A DNA stretch of 64,000 bases. Source: Branchiostoma floridae (lineage: Eukaryota; Chordata; Leptocardii; Amphioxiformes; Branchiostomatidae). Both the position numbers and the translations under genes were made by a program. Within the stretch, counting starts at the first letter, position 1, and each line of letters starts with the position of its first letter. A model generated the notes under the pieces. The model ran no database searches, was not told where the DNA came from, and saw nothing but the letters and a program-made list of their open reading frames with translations. The stretch is from assembly GCF_000003815.2 (NCBI RefSeq), contig NC_049996.1:7449332-7513331 (forward strand), given 5' to 3'. Below are positions 49,544 to 60,200 of the stretch, piece by piece.

Positions 49544-52019
49544 TTTTAACCATTCTTCTCGTACCCTCAGTCTTGTATATTATTTGACACCCTTGTATGT
49601 ATGAAGAACTAGGCTGATATGGTATGTGGTAGTCCAGCCCTTGTAGTTTTACATGTATATTTGTTGGAGATATATTGCGGGATTGTGATAACTACATTGT
49701 GTGGCACGACAGTACACAGAGATACGCTTGTCTGGCTGGAGGGACTCCTGTGCTTGTTGCAGAGAGACAGTGGATATTGTAGCTGAAAAAGTTTTAATTT
49801 TAACTGAAAAATATTGCATTTCTTTACTATATACATGTAGTGTGACCATAACATGGAAGTTGACTTAGCAGAAACTCCGTCAAAAAATGAGATCAATGTA
49901 TTATATGATTAAATCTTGCTGGTGCCAAAACTTAGTATTTGTAAAACATATATATTGATTAGTATTAACGTTTGCTAGGTTTCCAATGAAAATAGAAAGT
50001 CTGTGATTGCGTTTTGTTGATTTGGAAGATAGTGCTATGTTTTTTAGGTTCAAAGGAGTTGTTTTATAAGTCGACTTAACTTTTATGGAGCATAGATCTA
50101 GAACATGTTACCAAACCTTTTGTCATTCCATGACCAGAAAAAAAGCAACTGTCAAACTTTGAATAATGGATAGTATATAATGTAGCTGTGTGCAAGTTTC
50201 ATTCATTTTAGATGTCATTCAGGGCAGTTTTTAAAAACATTTTAGAAAGGTACTGGTAAAGATAAACTTTTAATGAAGTCGGAACAAAGACATTGTTCGT
50301 AAGATGATAAAGACTTTGGAAGGCAAAAACTGTTTTAAATAAAATCAAGACAAATAATTATAGGAATTTGGGAACAAAAAGTATCCAGTATTTTACCATA
50401 CCTCAATGTCTGGAAAGTAAGGGTTAGCCTGATTGAATTGTTGTCATAGCAAAATGCATGAATTAGCTGGATTTTAGTATTGCAAAGACATGTAAGGCTG
50501 CTTTTATCTCAATCTTCTCAGTCATTCACATAGTGAAGCACTCATCTTGCCTAACCTCCTTTGAAGGATCCACAAGTCTGACTTTTATTGGTTTATAATG
50601 TGCTGCTTCTTTCTGATGGCTCAGTTCTATTTGTACTCAGTTGTTTAGGGATCGTCTTTATATAGAGTTTGCTGCTATCATTTGCAGAACATTATATTGA
50701 AACTGTCCACATGTAGAATTAGATCTGACATGCCATCAGAAGAAAGGCTCATTACAGACCACAAAAATAGCTTGACTTGTAGAGTCTGTTCAGGAGGATA
50801 CATCTTGCCATTGTACATTGTAGCTGAGACATGGTAGAAATATGTACATTTGTACATGTAACATTAACGTTACATGTATACTCTCTTCTTCAGTAAGACA
50901 GTTGTACTTACTATGGAAAGTATTGTACTTACATGTACCACCAGGTTCTGGTTCAAACATGATGATAACAACATCCAACCACTCTACCCTTGTATTGTTT
51001 AGGAAATAAGATGTACCATTGTCTAGCACAATAGTCTTTGAAATTACTATTAGGATTCTGACAAAAAATGCCCCTGCAGTTACCTAACTAGGAGATAGGG
51101 GGTTCAGGCTCATCACTGTCTGATAGATGAGCTAGATAGTTATAGACTATAGGTCTTCCTCTCACAACTTTCACAAAGGTGCTATGACTACATATAACCT
51201 CCCAGTATTCAATATAATATATCTATATATATGATAATGGTGCTTGTTTATAACTTTGACAATTGGTCAGTACTGGTAATATAGAAACCCAACAGTGCCT
51301 TAGTATTACTCAAACTCAGTACGTTTTCTACAAGTTAGTTTAAAAAGATTAACATAATTATAAAGGTAATAGTTTGTTTTTTTAACTCTGGATAATACAT
51401 ATGTTTGATGTTCTGTGTTTTGTGAGTGGATGTAGTGTATGTATCTTTAAAGATCAGCGGACAATCGTGACAATGAAGTTTTTGCAAAGGTTTAGATTGA
51501 AGATAACTAAAACTGTATATACATGTATACAACATCGTGGATATATTAGTTCCCGACCTGATATTAGTTATTATAATCTTATTCCTGGTTAGATTTTAAC
51601 TTAGAAGTCCAAATATTTCACTCCTATTGACAGTAAAACAGGATAAATGTGTTTTCATTGATGTTGACTCACTTCTAGTTCACTATGCACCATTTATTAC
51701 AATTGTACCTTGTTCATCTTAAATATTAGATTCTACTTAAACATGTACCTCATATTGTTTTAGTGCTTAACGGTTGAGTTGCTTCTATATTAGCATCTAT
51801 TTTTTCTTGAAACAAGAAATTTACAAGTTTGTTTTAAGGGTGGACTTTGCCATGGAACTGTTTGAACCTTGTAGACCATCTTAAGTTATTTTAGTTCTTT
51901 ATTTGAATATTACAGCAGTAAACGTGATCTATGAAGTGTCCTTTGTGCTATCAAGGATATTTTGTCATTGCCAATTCAGCTGTGTAAGTGAAATGTATTA
52001 TTTTAATGATATTAATAAA
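49544..52019 (+). other. COL15A1/COL18A1: Probable 3' UTR of the multiplexin gene
   Basis: Follows the TAG stop. No coding potential is seen. The sequence is AT-rich and free of obvious long repeats, unlike the flanks, which suits a long 3' UTR. An earlier AATAAA at 50338 could give a shorter form. Confidence 0.5.
52014..52019 (+). terminator. Likely polyadenylation signal (AATAAA) of the multiplexin gene
   Basis: AATAAA followed within about 20-40 bases by a GT/T-rich stretch (TGGTTGTATTTTGTG), the usual layout of a cleavage site and its downstream element. It is the best such site after the stop codon. Confidence 0.5.
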
Positions 52020-52354
52020 GGACACAACACATAGTGGTTGTATTTTGTGTTTTTACATCTGTACAATGTCTCCACACTACTGGATGATTTTAAAAACAGG
52101 TGTCATTCACTAAAATGTGATAATTAGAGCTATGGCCTTGGGCTATACCACAAAAATCATTTAGACAAGGTACAAAATATCGGAACACCATAAAACGCTT
52201 ACCGATACTGTATCTAAGTAGACTTGAACTCAAGTATATGACGTTGGATTTTTGCCCCGCACATTTTTCAGTTTGATTGATTATTGCAGCAATTAACTGA
52301 CTACATTATAAGGGTATGACAAAAACCCATCGCTTTTCTTTCAATTGCCCAATT

Positions 52355-52690
52355 AGGCAAACTGTTCCTGGTGCTGAACACCATACACAGTACACAAATG
52401 TCTCTGGTGCGAAACACATACATTCAGGCAAACTTAACTGCCCTTGGTGCTGAAAACCATCCACACACAGGCAAACATAACTGTCCTTGGTGCTGAACAC
52501 CATCCACACACATACAAACATGCCTGCCCTTGGTGCTGAAAACCATCCACACACAGGCAAACATAACTGTCCTTGGTACTGAAAACCATCCACACACATA
52601 CAAACATGCCTGCCCTTGGTGCTGAAAACCATCCACACATAGGCAAACATACCTATTCTTGGTGCTGAACACCATCCATACAGTCAAACA
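52355..52690. repeat. 43-bp minisatellite, about 7-8 units
   Basis: Unit CCTTGGTGCTGAAAACCATC, then CACACA, then a variable half. Unit starts at 52442, 52485, 52528, 52571, 52614 and 52657 are exactly 43 apart. Two unit types alternate (AGGCAAACATAACTGT and ATACAAACATGCCTGC), giving an 86-bp higher-order repeat. Open frames across it on the - strand are a by-product. Confidence 0.95.
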
Positions 52691-54042
52691 TACCAGTTAT
52701 TAGATATTTCACTCCCAATCAACACCAAGAGAAGTTATCGTAGATCGGTATCGTAGGAATGTATGTGGAAATCACTCGTTGTGGAGAATTATAAATTATA
52801 GTGTGTATGAATCTACAACAGGATGAGAATTTGTTTCATGTGTGTAACGTTAACGGGACCCGTTACACTTGAAAAAGCACCAATGCTTGTCACCGATTCG
52901 TATTGCACAATCTCATATCAAAACGAGGCCTGGGACACGAGCCAAGAACGACAGACAGAAGACATTGCGTTTCGTCTTGTACCAGCAGTTCTCGTTACGA
53001 TAGCGAGAAAAAACTGCCATATCACGAAACCTCGCAACAGACACCGCTGCGTTAATATGGATCGTCAAGGTATAGCCTGATTAAATCTCGCTTATAGCAG
53101 CCCGCCAATCATCCGCCGGGAGGGGCCAGTTACAGCCCTGGACAGCGGAGTTGTGTTACACAGACTAGTCAAGGTACATCGGGATAAACTTCAAGGTACT
53201 GGTTATTCTCACTTTATGTCGTAGTGTTTTGGTGGGTGTAACGTTACGAGTTGGCGTTAGGGCAGGGGCGTTTATGCGGCGTCACTATAGCTTGCTAGTC
53301 TTCTTTCTGGACAAGTCCGTACTGCACGAATGTCATACTTTTTTCTCAGAATATGTTCAGGATGGTCTCTCATCTGTAAACCCTGAGTTTCAAGTCGATC
53401 CATTTTTCCGAAGTGGCATAAATCGAAGTTTATTACGTCTTCTCCAGGCCATTCGCCACCCGCACACTGTCCTATCTCTACTGTTATAATTATGTTGTGT
53501 AAAGTTGTTTTTGTTTTCAATGTGACGAAAGCCTTGATTAGAAAAGCACACTCTTGAAAGAATATAAGATTTCTATGTGGCATTTCCTCACGCAATAAAA
53601 TCAAATCTGCACTAGTCAGTGACGACCCCTAGCGATTCAAGTAATACTTACCGCTGTTCGGTGCGTTTACTTCCTTCCAGCCGCGTTTTTTTATGCAATG
53701 ATTTCAGCTCTTAGATGGGGACTATAACGACCATCATCTTTGACATGTGATTAAATTTGGGCATTAATTAGGTTGGACCACATGGCAGGTGTTACATATG
53801 TGAGCCCTGATTGGCTGGTGAGAGTTGCACTAACAGGTTCCATTAAACAAATCAGTCAGTTGGAGACATGGACTCAGGTAGGTGTGAAAGTTGTAGATCT
53901 CTCTCTGTAGATCATAGATTGCATGTGTTTGGTGTGACCCTACATGTATCTTCTCAGATCTCCTATCTGTAACACTAAGCTAGACCAGCTGTTCTACTGT
54001 ATCTTTACTAAGACTTGTTAAAGCTAACGTTACATGTACATG

Positions 54043-54382
54043 CAGGGCTCGAAATACTTTTTTCAGCATACCTGCACTGGTGCAGGTAATATTGAAAATT
54101 ACCTGCACAAGAAAAATTGCACCTGCACCACTCTGAACTTAAGAATTATCAAACTAAAATTGTTCAGGAACCATGCATTGATATTTTTTTTTTTTTGATA
54201 CTTTATCAGTGCAGCTTATACCAATCCATACACACCTACATACATCATGAATACAGACATTTATGTATAAAACCCAGTACATGGACCAGTGCAGATTAGG
54301 TGCAGGTAGACACCAGAAAAACCTGCACAGCTCCAATTTTACCTGCACTAACCTGCATATGCAGGAGGTATTTCGAGCCCTG
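54043..54382. mobile_element. MITE with CAGGGCTCGAAATAC ends
   Basis: CAGGGCTCGAAATAC and GTATTTCGAGCCCTG bound a 340-base palindrome-like interior rich in ACCTGCAC/GTGCAGGT. The same ends occur at 61781-62145. No coding frame. Confidence 0.8.
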
Positions 54383-55110
54383 ATGGGAAAATAGGCAATA
54401 CCTGGTATTAGAGTAAGACGCAGATTAATCAACAGTCTCATAGACAGAAATCAAACTGGCTTGGTTACACTTATATAGATACTAAGACCAGAACTACTTT
54501 CAATACATTTGATTCCAACTCCACGTCTGTGAATAACCATGTTTAAAGCTCTCATCTCAGCAATGTGATCAACAATATAAGCTTTGACTTTCACATAGTT
54601 GCTGCTTTGTGCACAAAATGTACTGTGTGTTGCAATGTTTTATGTCAACCAGGATACACCTGCGAATTTGAAAGGAAGGGGAACACATTGATTCCTGGTG
54701 ATTTTTTTGTCGAGATAGAATGTTGTATAGCTTCTAGTTGATGTAGTTCTACAAAATCAGGGTTGAGCTATTACGAATTAGGACATTTACCGACCCAAGT
54801 GTGCACGTGTAGGTAAAAGGTAAGAACCCTCCATACAAACAAAAGACATCTTGGCATTGTTACACAAACTGATTGACAGGGGACATGTACATGTGTAAGG
54901 CATGGTTGAGACACAAACTGTTAAAGTCTGCACCTTTGAGCTGTACATGAGCAGTACGAGCGATAGCGATGGTGTCACATTGACGCAGTGGTAGGCAAAA
55001 AGGAGTTTTTTTGCAAAATATTGATTTAAATATTAACCAGTAATTTGATCTGCTAATTCAAATGTCAATTTTTAAGCCAATCTACTGACATCCTGGTAGG
55101 CACCAGCCGT

Positions 55111-55160
55111 AGTATACCCCATATATAAACAGCAATAGTATACCCCATATATAAACAGCA
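55111..55160 (+). repeat. 26-bp direct doublet
   Basis: AGTATACCCCATATATAAAC followed by AGCAAT, repeated twice in direct tandem, the second copy slightly shorter. Confidence 0.85.
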
Positions 55161-55372
55161 GCAGTGAGCGCTCCTGTTGGATCCATGAAGCTGCATCTTC
55201 TCCAACAGCCCAGTGAGAAGTTTACACTGGACCCTTGCAAATCTTCTACTTCCAGTTGCTGTAAAAGAGTGATTTTGCCAGGCTTCTTCCTGCACAATCG
55301 TTTTTACAGCTAACTGACTCCAAAGTTCTGACTAGATAAAAACTTCCACATGGCCATTTAAAATCATGAAAG

Positions 55373-55378
55373 TTTATT
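55373..55378 (-). terminator. Candidate polyadenylation signal of the P5CR-like gene
   Basis: AATAAA on the - strand, about 1.7 kb past the stop codon. I saw no other - strand AATAAA between it and the stop. That length of 3' UTR is plausible but unproven. Confidence 0.3.
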
Positions 55379-55629
55379 GAATGTACATTTTCACATTTCT
55401 TACAGTAAGTACACATGTTTTGCTGTCATGATTTATCAAGTATTGTATATACAGTTTCATCAGTATAAGTTTTCACTGAGGAAGGAAGGTGGATGCCTTT
55501 CGAAACGTCTATTAAAATTTTTAAAGTATCCAGAAGTAAAGAGTGATTCTTCTTCAATTTTAACGATACCTGGATGTCTAATCTTCACAAACGCATCAGT
55601 ACAAAGGTATATGTCTGTTCATATATTAC

Positions 55630-55825
55630 TTCTGCATGCACTTTGAGATACATTTTGGGTAATACATCAGAGTCTCTGGAACGTAAACAAAGCCCATCTG
55701 GACATGTATCAAGCATGTATCAATTCTAAACAAGAACTGTTTACAAGTTAGGGTCCTTTTCCATTCACTTATTACCCACGGACAATGTATCTCAATGCAT
55801 GTGCGGTTGGAAACATGAACATATT
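55630..55825. mobile_element. MITE of the AATAAGCCTGTTCATG family, copy 5
   Basis: GCATGCACTTTGAGATACAT, TTTGGGTAATA, AACTGTTTACAAGTTAGGGT, TTATTACCCACGG and ATGTATCTCAATGCATGTGC, an inverted-repeat layout like copy 1. Confidence 0.6.
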
Positions 55826-57105
55826 AAATGCAAGGTCTCATACTAGCATTATCAAACATTGCAATACCTTCATGCTTTATGTCCAAACACAATGATTGTA
55901 AGTTGCAGTTAGAACGTTTCAGTGCTATCACTACATATTACATTGTAAGAGATGTTAAGGCTAAAGTTTCTCACCAGTACATGTGCCCCCAAAAGAACTA
56001 TAAATAAAATGATACAAGAACAGAGTAATATACAATAACATTCAAAATCTCCAGGAACCTAACTTACAATTGTGGGAGAAGTTACAGACAAAACAAAAAA
56101 ACAATAAAAACTCTGATCTTTGTTGAAGTTTAACATTGTAATTAATAATTAATTTAACTGAAGTTTAACCTTCAGCTTGCAAAGGTTACCATTTTCCACA
56201 AATTTGTATTCAGTTATGGAGTTAGGCAGAACTGCAAACCACAACAACACAGATGCTTTCAACCATTTAACCTTCTCCCTGATACCTAACTTTGTAACCA
56301 AGGCATCACTGTGTATGAAAGGCTACTTCAGCTGGAAGGGAGGTCAAAGCCAAAATCAAACATGACAGGCATGAAATTATATCAGTAATTTGTAATTTAC
56401 ACATTTAAAGTTTGTAGTACATGTATGAGACAAAAACAAAAAATGAACATTCTTATTGGACTTTCTCCCCAAAAAATAAAACCTATATAAAAAATTAGTA
56501 AGAAGTTTGAGTTAGTGAAATGCAAAGTTATCCTTTTTTGTTGGACATATACATTGCTGCCTCACCAAAACTACATCTAAAATATCAAATAATTCCAATA
56601 GAACATTAGTAGAGATACTGTAAAATATCCAGCTCCTCTAATTAATAGGCTCTAAAGGCTTCTTCTATACTCAAAATAGCAAGTTTGATGAAAAGGTGTT
56701 TCAAGGCAGTAACTAAAGGTTTTAGTTCATGAGACCTGTAGTTAATGCTATGTAGTACCTGGAAATTTTTGTAGACATACAATAAAACGTCCACCTTCTC
56801 TAAAGGCTTATTTTAAACTGAAAAAAACATTTTGAAGGAAAGGTGTTTTGACATGTACAATAAAGGTTTTGCCTCTCAAGACTAGTAATCTTATACAGTG
56901 TAGAAACTGGGAATTTGTTTTGTTGTCATCTTCAAAACCATTGTCTGATATTTTGTAAATATCTTCCTTCATGCAATTAAAATATGCAGGTCATACCAAA
57001 TATTTTGCCAAGAAAAAGGGTAGACCTCATTTGCAAGACATTCTGTTGGGTGGTAGATTTCCTCGCAAGCACACCCTTGGAAGACATTTGGAACAGCCCT
57101 GTTCT

Positions 57106-57203
57106 TTAGTCCTCCACATGGTTCTTGACCTCCCCCATTCTCCTCAGCTCCTTGGTACGGTCCTCTCCAGCCTCCACTGCATCCATGAGAAGTGCACGAA
57201 AAC
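57106..57203 (-). CDS. P5CR-like terminal coding exon
   Basis: 2 bases, 31 codons and TAA (acceptor cgccag|). GFRALLMDAVEAGEDRTKEL then RRMGEVKNHVED. It is separated from the previous exon by 5.9 kb of repeat-rich intron. The tail is short, without the extended C-terminus of human PYCR1. Confidence 0.9.
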
Positions 57204-60200
57204 CTGGCGAAGTTGAGGGGAAAATAAGTTAGAATGGGATTTTGATACGTTAAATACCTCTTCTGCCAGATGGGTAAAACAACTCTTTCCCTAAAATTGA
57301 CGGGGAAAGATATACATCCATCTTTCAATATCTATAGTCAAATTCTTTTAATGTATTGTATATAACATGGAGACAGACAGGACAGACGGACATAGGCTGC
57401 TCTACATCGCAGCAAGGCTAATCCTAATGAATTATATAGCATCTAGCTGGCTGGGTACCTCAGTGTTACAGCATCTGGTTGTAACATTGCGTATTACAGT
57501 TAGAGTTAGCTGCAGCAGTTAATTGCTAAAGGTGATATCTCACTGCACTTGGTGCGCCGGTGCGGCACTGCGGGGTTTGTTCACTGCGGCACTGTTGGGT
57601 TATTTTTTCCCATTTTTTTTTTTATAATTTAGATATTGCGTAATACGTAAAAGTATGACTTAGAAGACAATAAAATACACAAAATGAAAGAAAATTTGTT
57701 CTTTATCCAGGGGTGCCTAAGTAATCATACGATCCTTACGGAAAACATAACGGCACTGAACTTTAATCCAACGCAACTTTAATCCAACACTTTTCAGAAC
57801 CCATCTGTCAGTCAAAAACTAGCTCCGGTTTGCAAATTCTTTTGAGTGCTTTTCAAGACCAGTAAGGTATACGACTTAAAACCTTGTAAGTTTGAGCTCA
57901 CAAAGATCGCATGTTGCAGCGAAAAGTTAATCAATCTTCTGGTATGTTTTCATGCTGTTAATCAAGCCGTGGGAAGTGGGCAGCGATTGTAATTTCAAGC
58001 AACCCTACTCTTCGTCCTCACATTACACAATCATCATCACAGTAAATATAGTGAAATATCAATAAACTGTCCATCCAACACAACCAACATGCCTTGAAGT
58101 ATCCCTCTTTAAAGTACAGGGCCAGGCTTTGTTACACAAATTCAGTGGAAATCCGAACACGCGCCATTTTGAATCATATTTCAGCACGCCCCTTCACCCC
58201 TATTTTTGAAAGTGATCACATCCAAAGGCCAGTAGGACGGATCTCACTGGCGATACCATTACAGCCCCACATGGGGGACGTGCTGTAGGGAGTTTGTACT
58301 GTGTTTTGCGGGGATATTTTTTGGGAACCATTCACAAACAACGTATTTTGCCACCATTTGCTGACCAAACAACGGATGAAAAGTTTGATAGAACGTCATA
58401 ACTGTGTAGTGGAACAGCAGAACGGATTTGCCGCTGGTTGATGTATTTTCAGGCCGTGTTTTGATCGCTGCTATCAGCAGTTTACCGACATGCCGATTTG
58501 CCAATTTAACCTTGAGTAAGTGCCTGCCGATTGATACAAATTTGTCGTTGTAAATATGAAATCCATAGATAAACAGCCTTGTTATATTATTGTGTTGGAT
58601 TAAAGTTCCACTGGGAATAGAATCCCAAAGGACTTGCTATCAGTTACACTGTCTTTGAAATGTTATTTTCTCGCGACACAACAGAAAGTGGCAGACCAAT
58701 GCATGTGTAGCAATGGCCGGGGAAACATAGTAAACAATGCACTTAACAGTTTCCAGAATGCGCTAAAGCCCGCTTGTTTATTCATGGTTCAGTTTAGAAT
58801 TTGTTGGAATGTGTTGGATTAAAGTTCAGTGCCGTTACGATCCTTACGGAAAACATACGATCCATTACTAGGAAACATACGATCCTTACGGAAATCATAC
58901 GATCCACTACTAGGAAACATACGATCCTTACAGAAAACATACGATCCACTACTAGAAACATACGATCCTTACGGGAAACATACGATCCACTACTAGAAAC
59001 ATACGATCCTTACTAATCTTTTGGACCAACGCATGGGTCACGTCACACAAGCGACAGATTCACTATGGTGGCCTCGGGATTGCTTATTGTTCGTTACCAT
59101 ATCTTTGCATACGAGGCTTAACACATCCTCCTAAACACCAAAACCCCAATCTACACTGCTGACTTCTTAGCCGGCAAGAAAAGGAAGTTCTCCAGGGTCC
59201 GCCATCTTGAATTTGCCGCTGATGTCACGTGGTCCAGCAAATTAGTAAGGATCGTATATTTCTAGTAGTGGATCGTATGTTTTCCGTAAGGATCGTATGT
59301 TTCCTAGTAGTGGATCGTATGTTTTCCGTAAGGATCGTATGTTTCCTAGTAGTGGATCGTATGTTTTCCGTAAGGATCGTATGTTTTCCGTAAGGATCGT
59401 ATGATTACTTAGGCACCCCTGTTATCTTTGAAATTTGTTGAGCATCTTTCGAACTTCGCAGTGCCTCACCGGTGCCGCAAGTGCAGTGAGATACTGTTGC
59501 TGCAACTTTTGAGCGATCTTTGCGCAACCATAGATTAACTGAATTTCATAGACAAAGAATAATTCTTGAATGATGTGTATGTTTTGGTGGACTTAATACA
59601 ATTTTTGAATGATTTGTATGTTTTGGTGGACCAAATACAATACTCTGTACAGACAAAATTGACATATTGGTGTGCAGGTACTACACAAGGGTAACTGCCC
59701 ATTAAAAACAGTCTGTACAAAGAGTAAAACAGTTCTAATATTATAATATATAATAGTTATTATTGCAAAAGAGATTCAGGAAACCAGTCTCCAGTAATTA
59801 CCTCTGTGAGGGTGAAGGAGGCTCATCTTCGATGAGGTTTTGTTTTTCGTTGTGCTTGTGTGTTTGCACCTATAACTGAAGATCCTTTTCATGAAATTGT
59901 ATCAATCTTGGTATGAGGGATTGTCCCAGGTAATTGTTGGGGTCCAAAGAGACATGGAGATTTTGGGACTCAGACTGGATTTGTTTTTGCATTCTGCACC
60001 AATCACTGAGTGACTTGCCCCAAATCGTCCTAACCATCCACATATAACCAATTAAGTCCTTTACAATGCCTGCAAGCAAGCAGCTAGAAGCAAGATGGTG
60101 GCCACACAAAAACCCTGACAAAAAAACATAATCATACTTTTCTAAAATCTTTGTTTCCTTTCTATAGATCTTGAACCTGTATCTGTATTTATACTAATCA

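Larger units (their letters stand above)
52020..57105. other. Convergent region between the multiplexin and P5CR-like genes
   Basis: No protein-coding exon is supported. It contains a 43-bp minisatellite, two MITEs and a 26-bp doublet. Sequence from about 55379 to 57105 may be P5CR 3' UTR. 52800-53900 is richer in CpG and open frames and is discussed under findings. Confidence 0.6.
57510..59505. mobile_element. Outer MITE, split by a nested insertion
   Basis: The left arm (about 57510-57570) reads ATATCTCACTGCACTT then CGCCGGTGCGGCACTGCG. The right arm (about 59452-59505) is its inverted counterpart (CGCAGTGCCTCACCGGTGCC then GCAAGTGCAGTGAGATA). Removing 57708-59421 with one TTATC leaves a short element of about 280 bases, the expected size of a MITE. 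Confidence 0.65.

Noticed and set aside
52306-52687. Cys/Trp-rich repetitive proteins on the - strand (three overlapping frames)
   Set aside because: All three frames are open only because a 43-bp tandem repeat has no stop in any frame. There are no splice, start or family signals.
58094-58504. Transposase fragments in the innermost element
   Set aside because: The two open frames (64 and 81 codons, opposite strands) show no catalytic motifs or resemblance to transposases I know.
57708-59421. CRISPR-like array of regular repeats
   Set aside because: The repeats are contiguous alternating units without unique spacers, inverted in the second half, in a eukaryotic intron with transposon-type target duplication.
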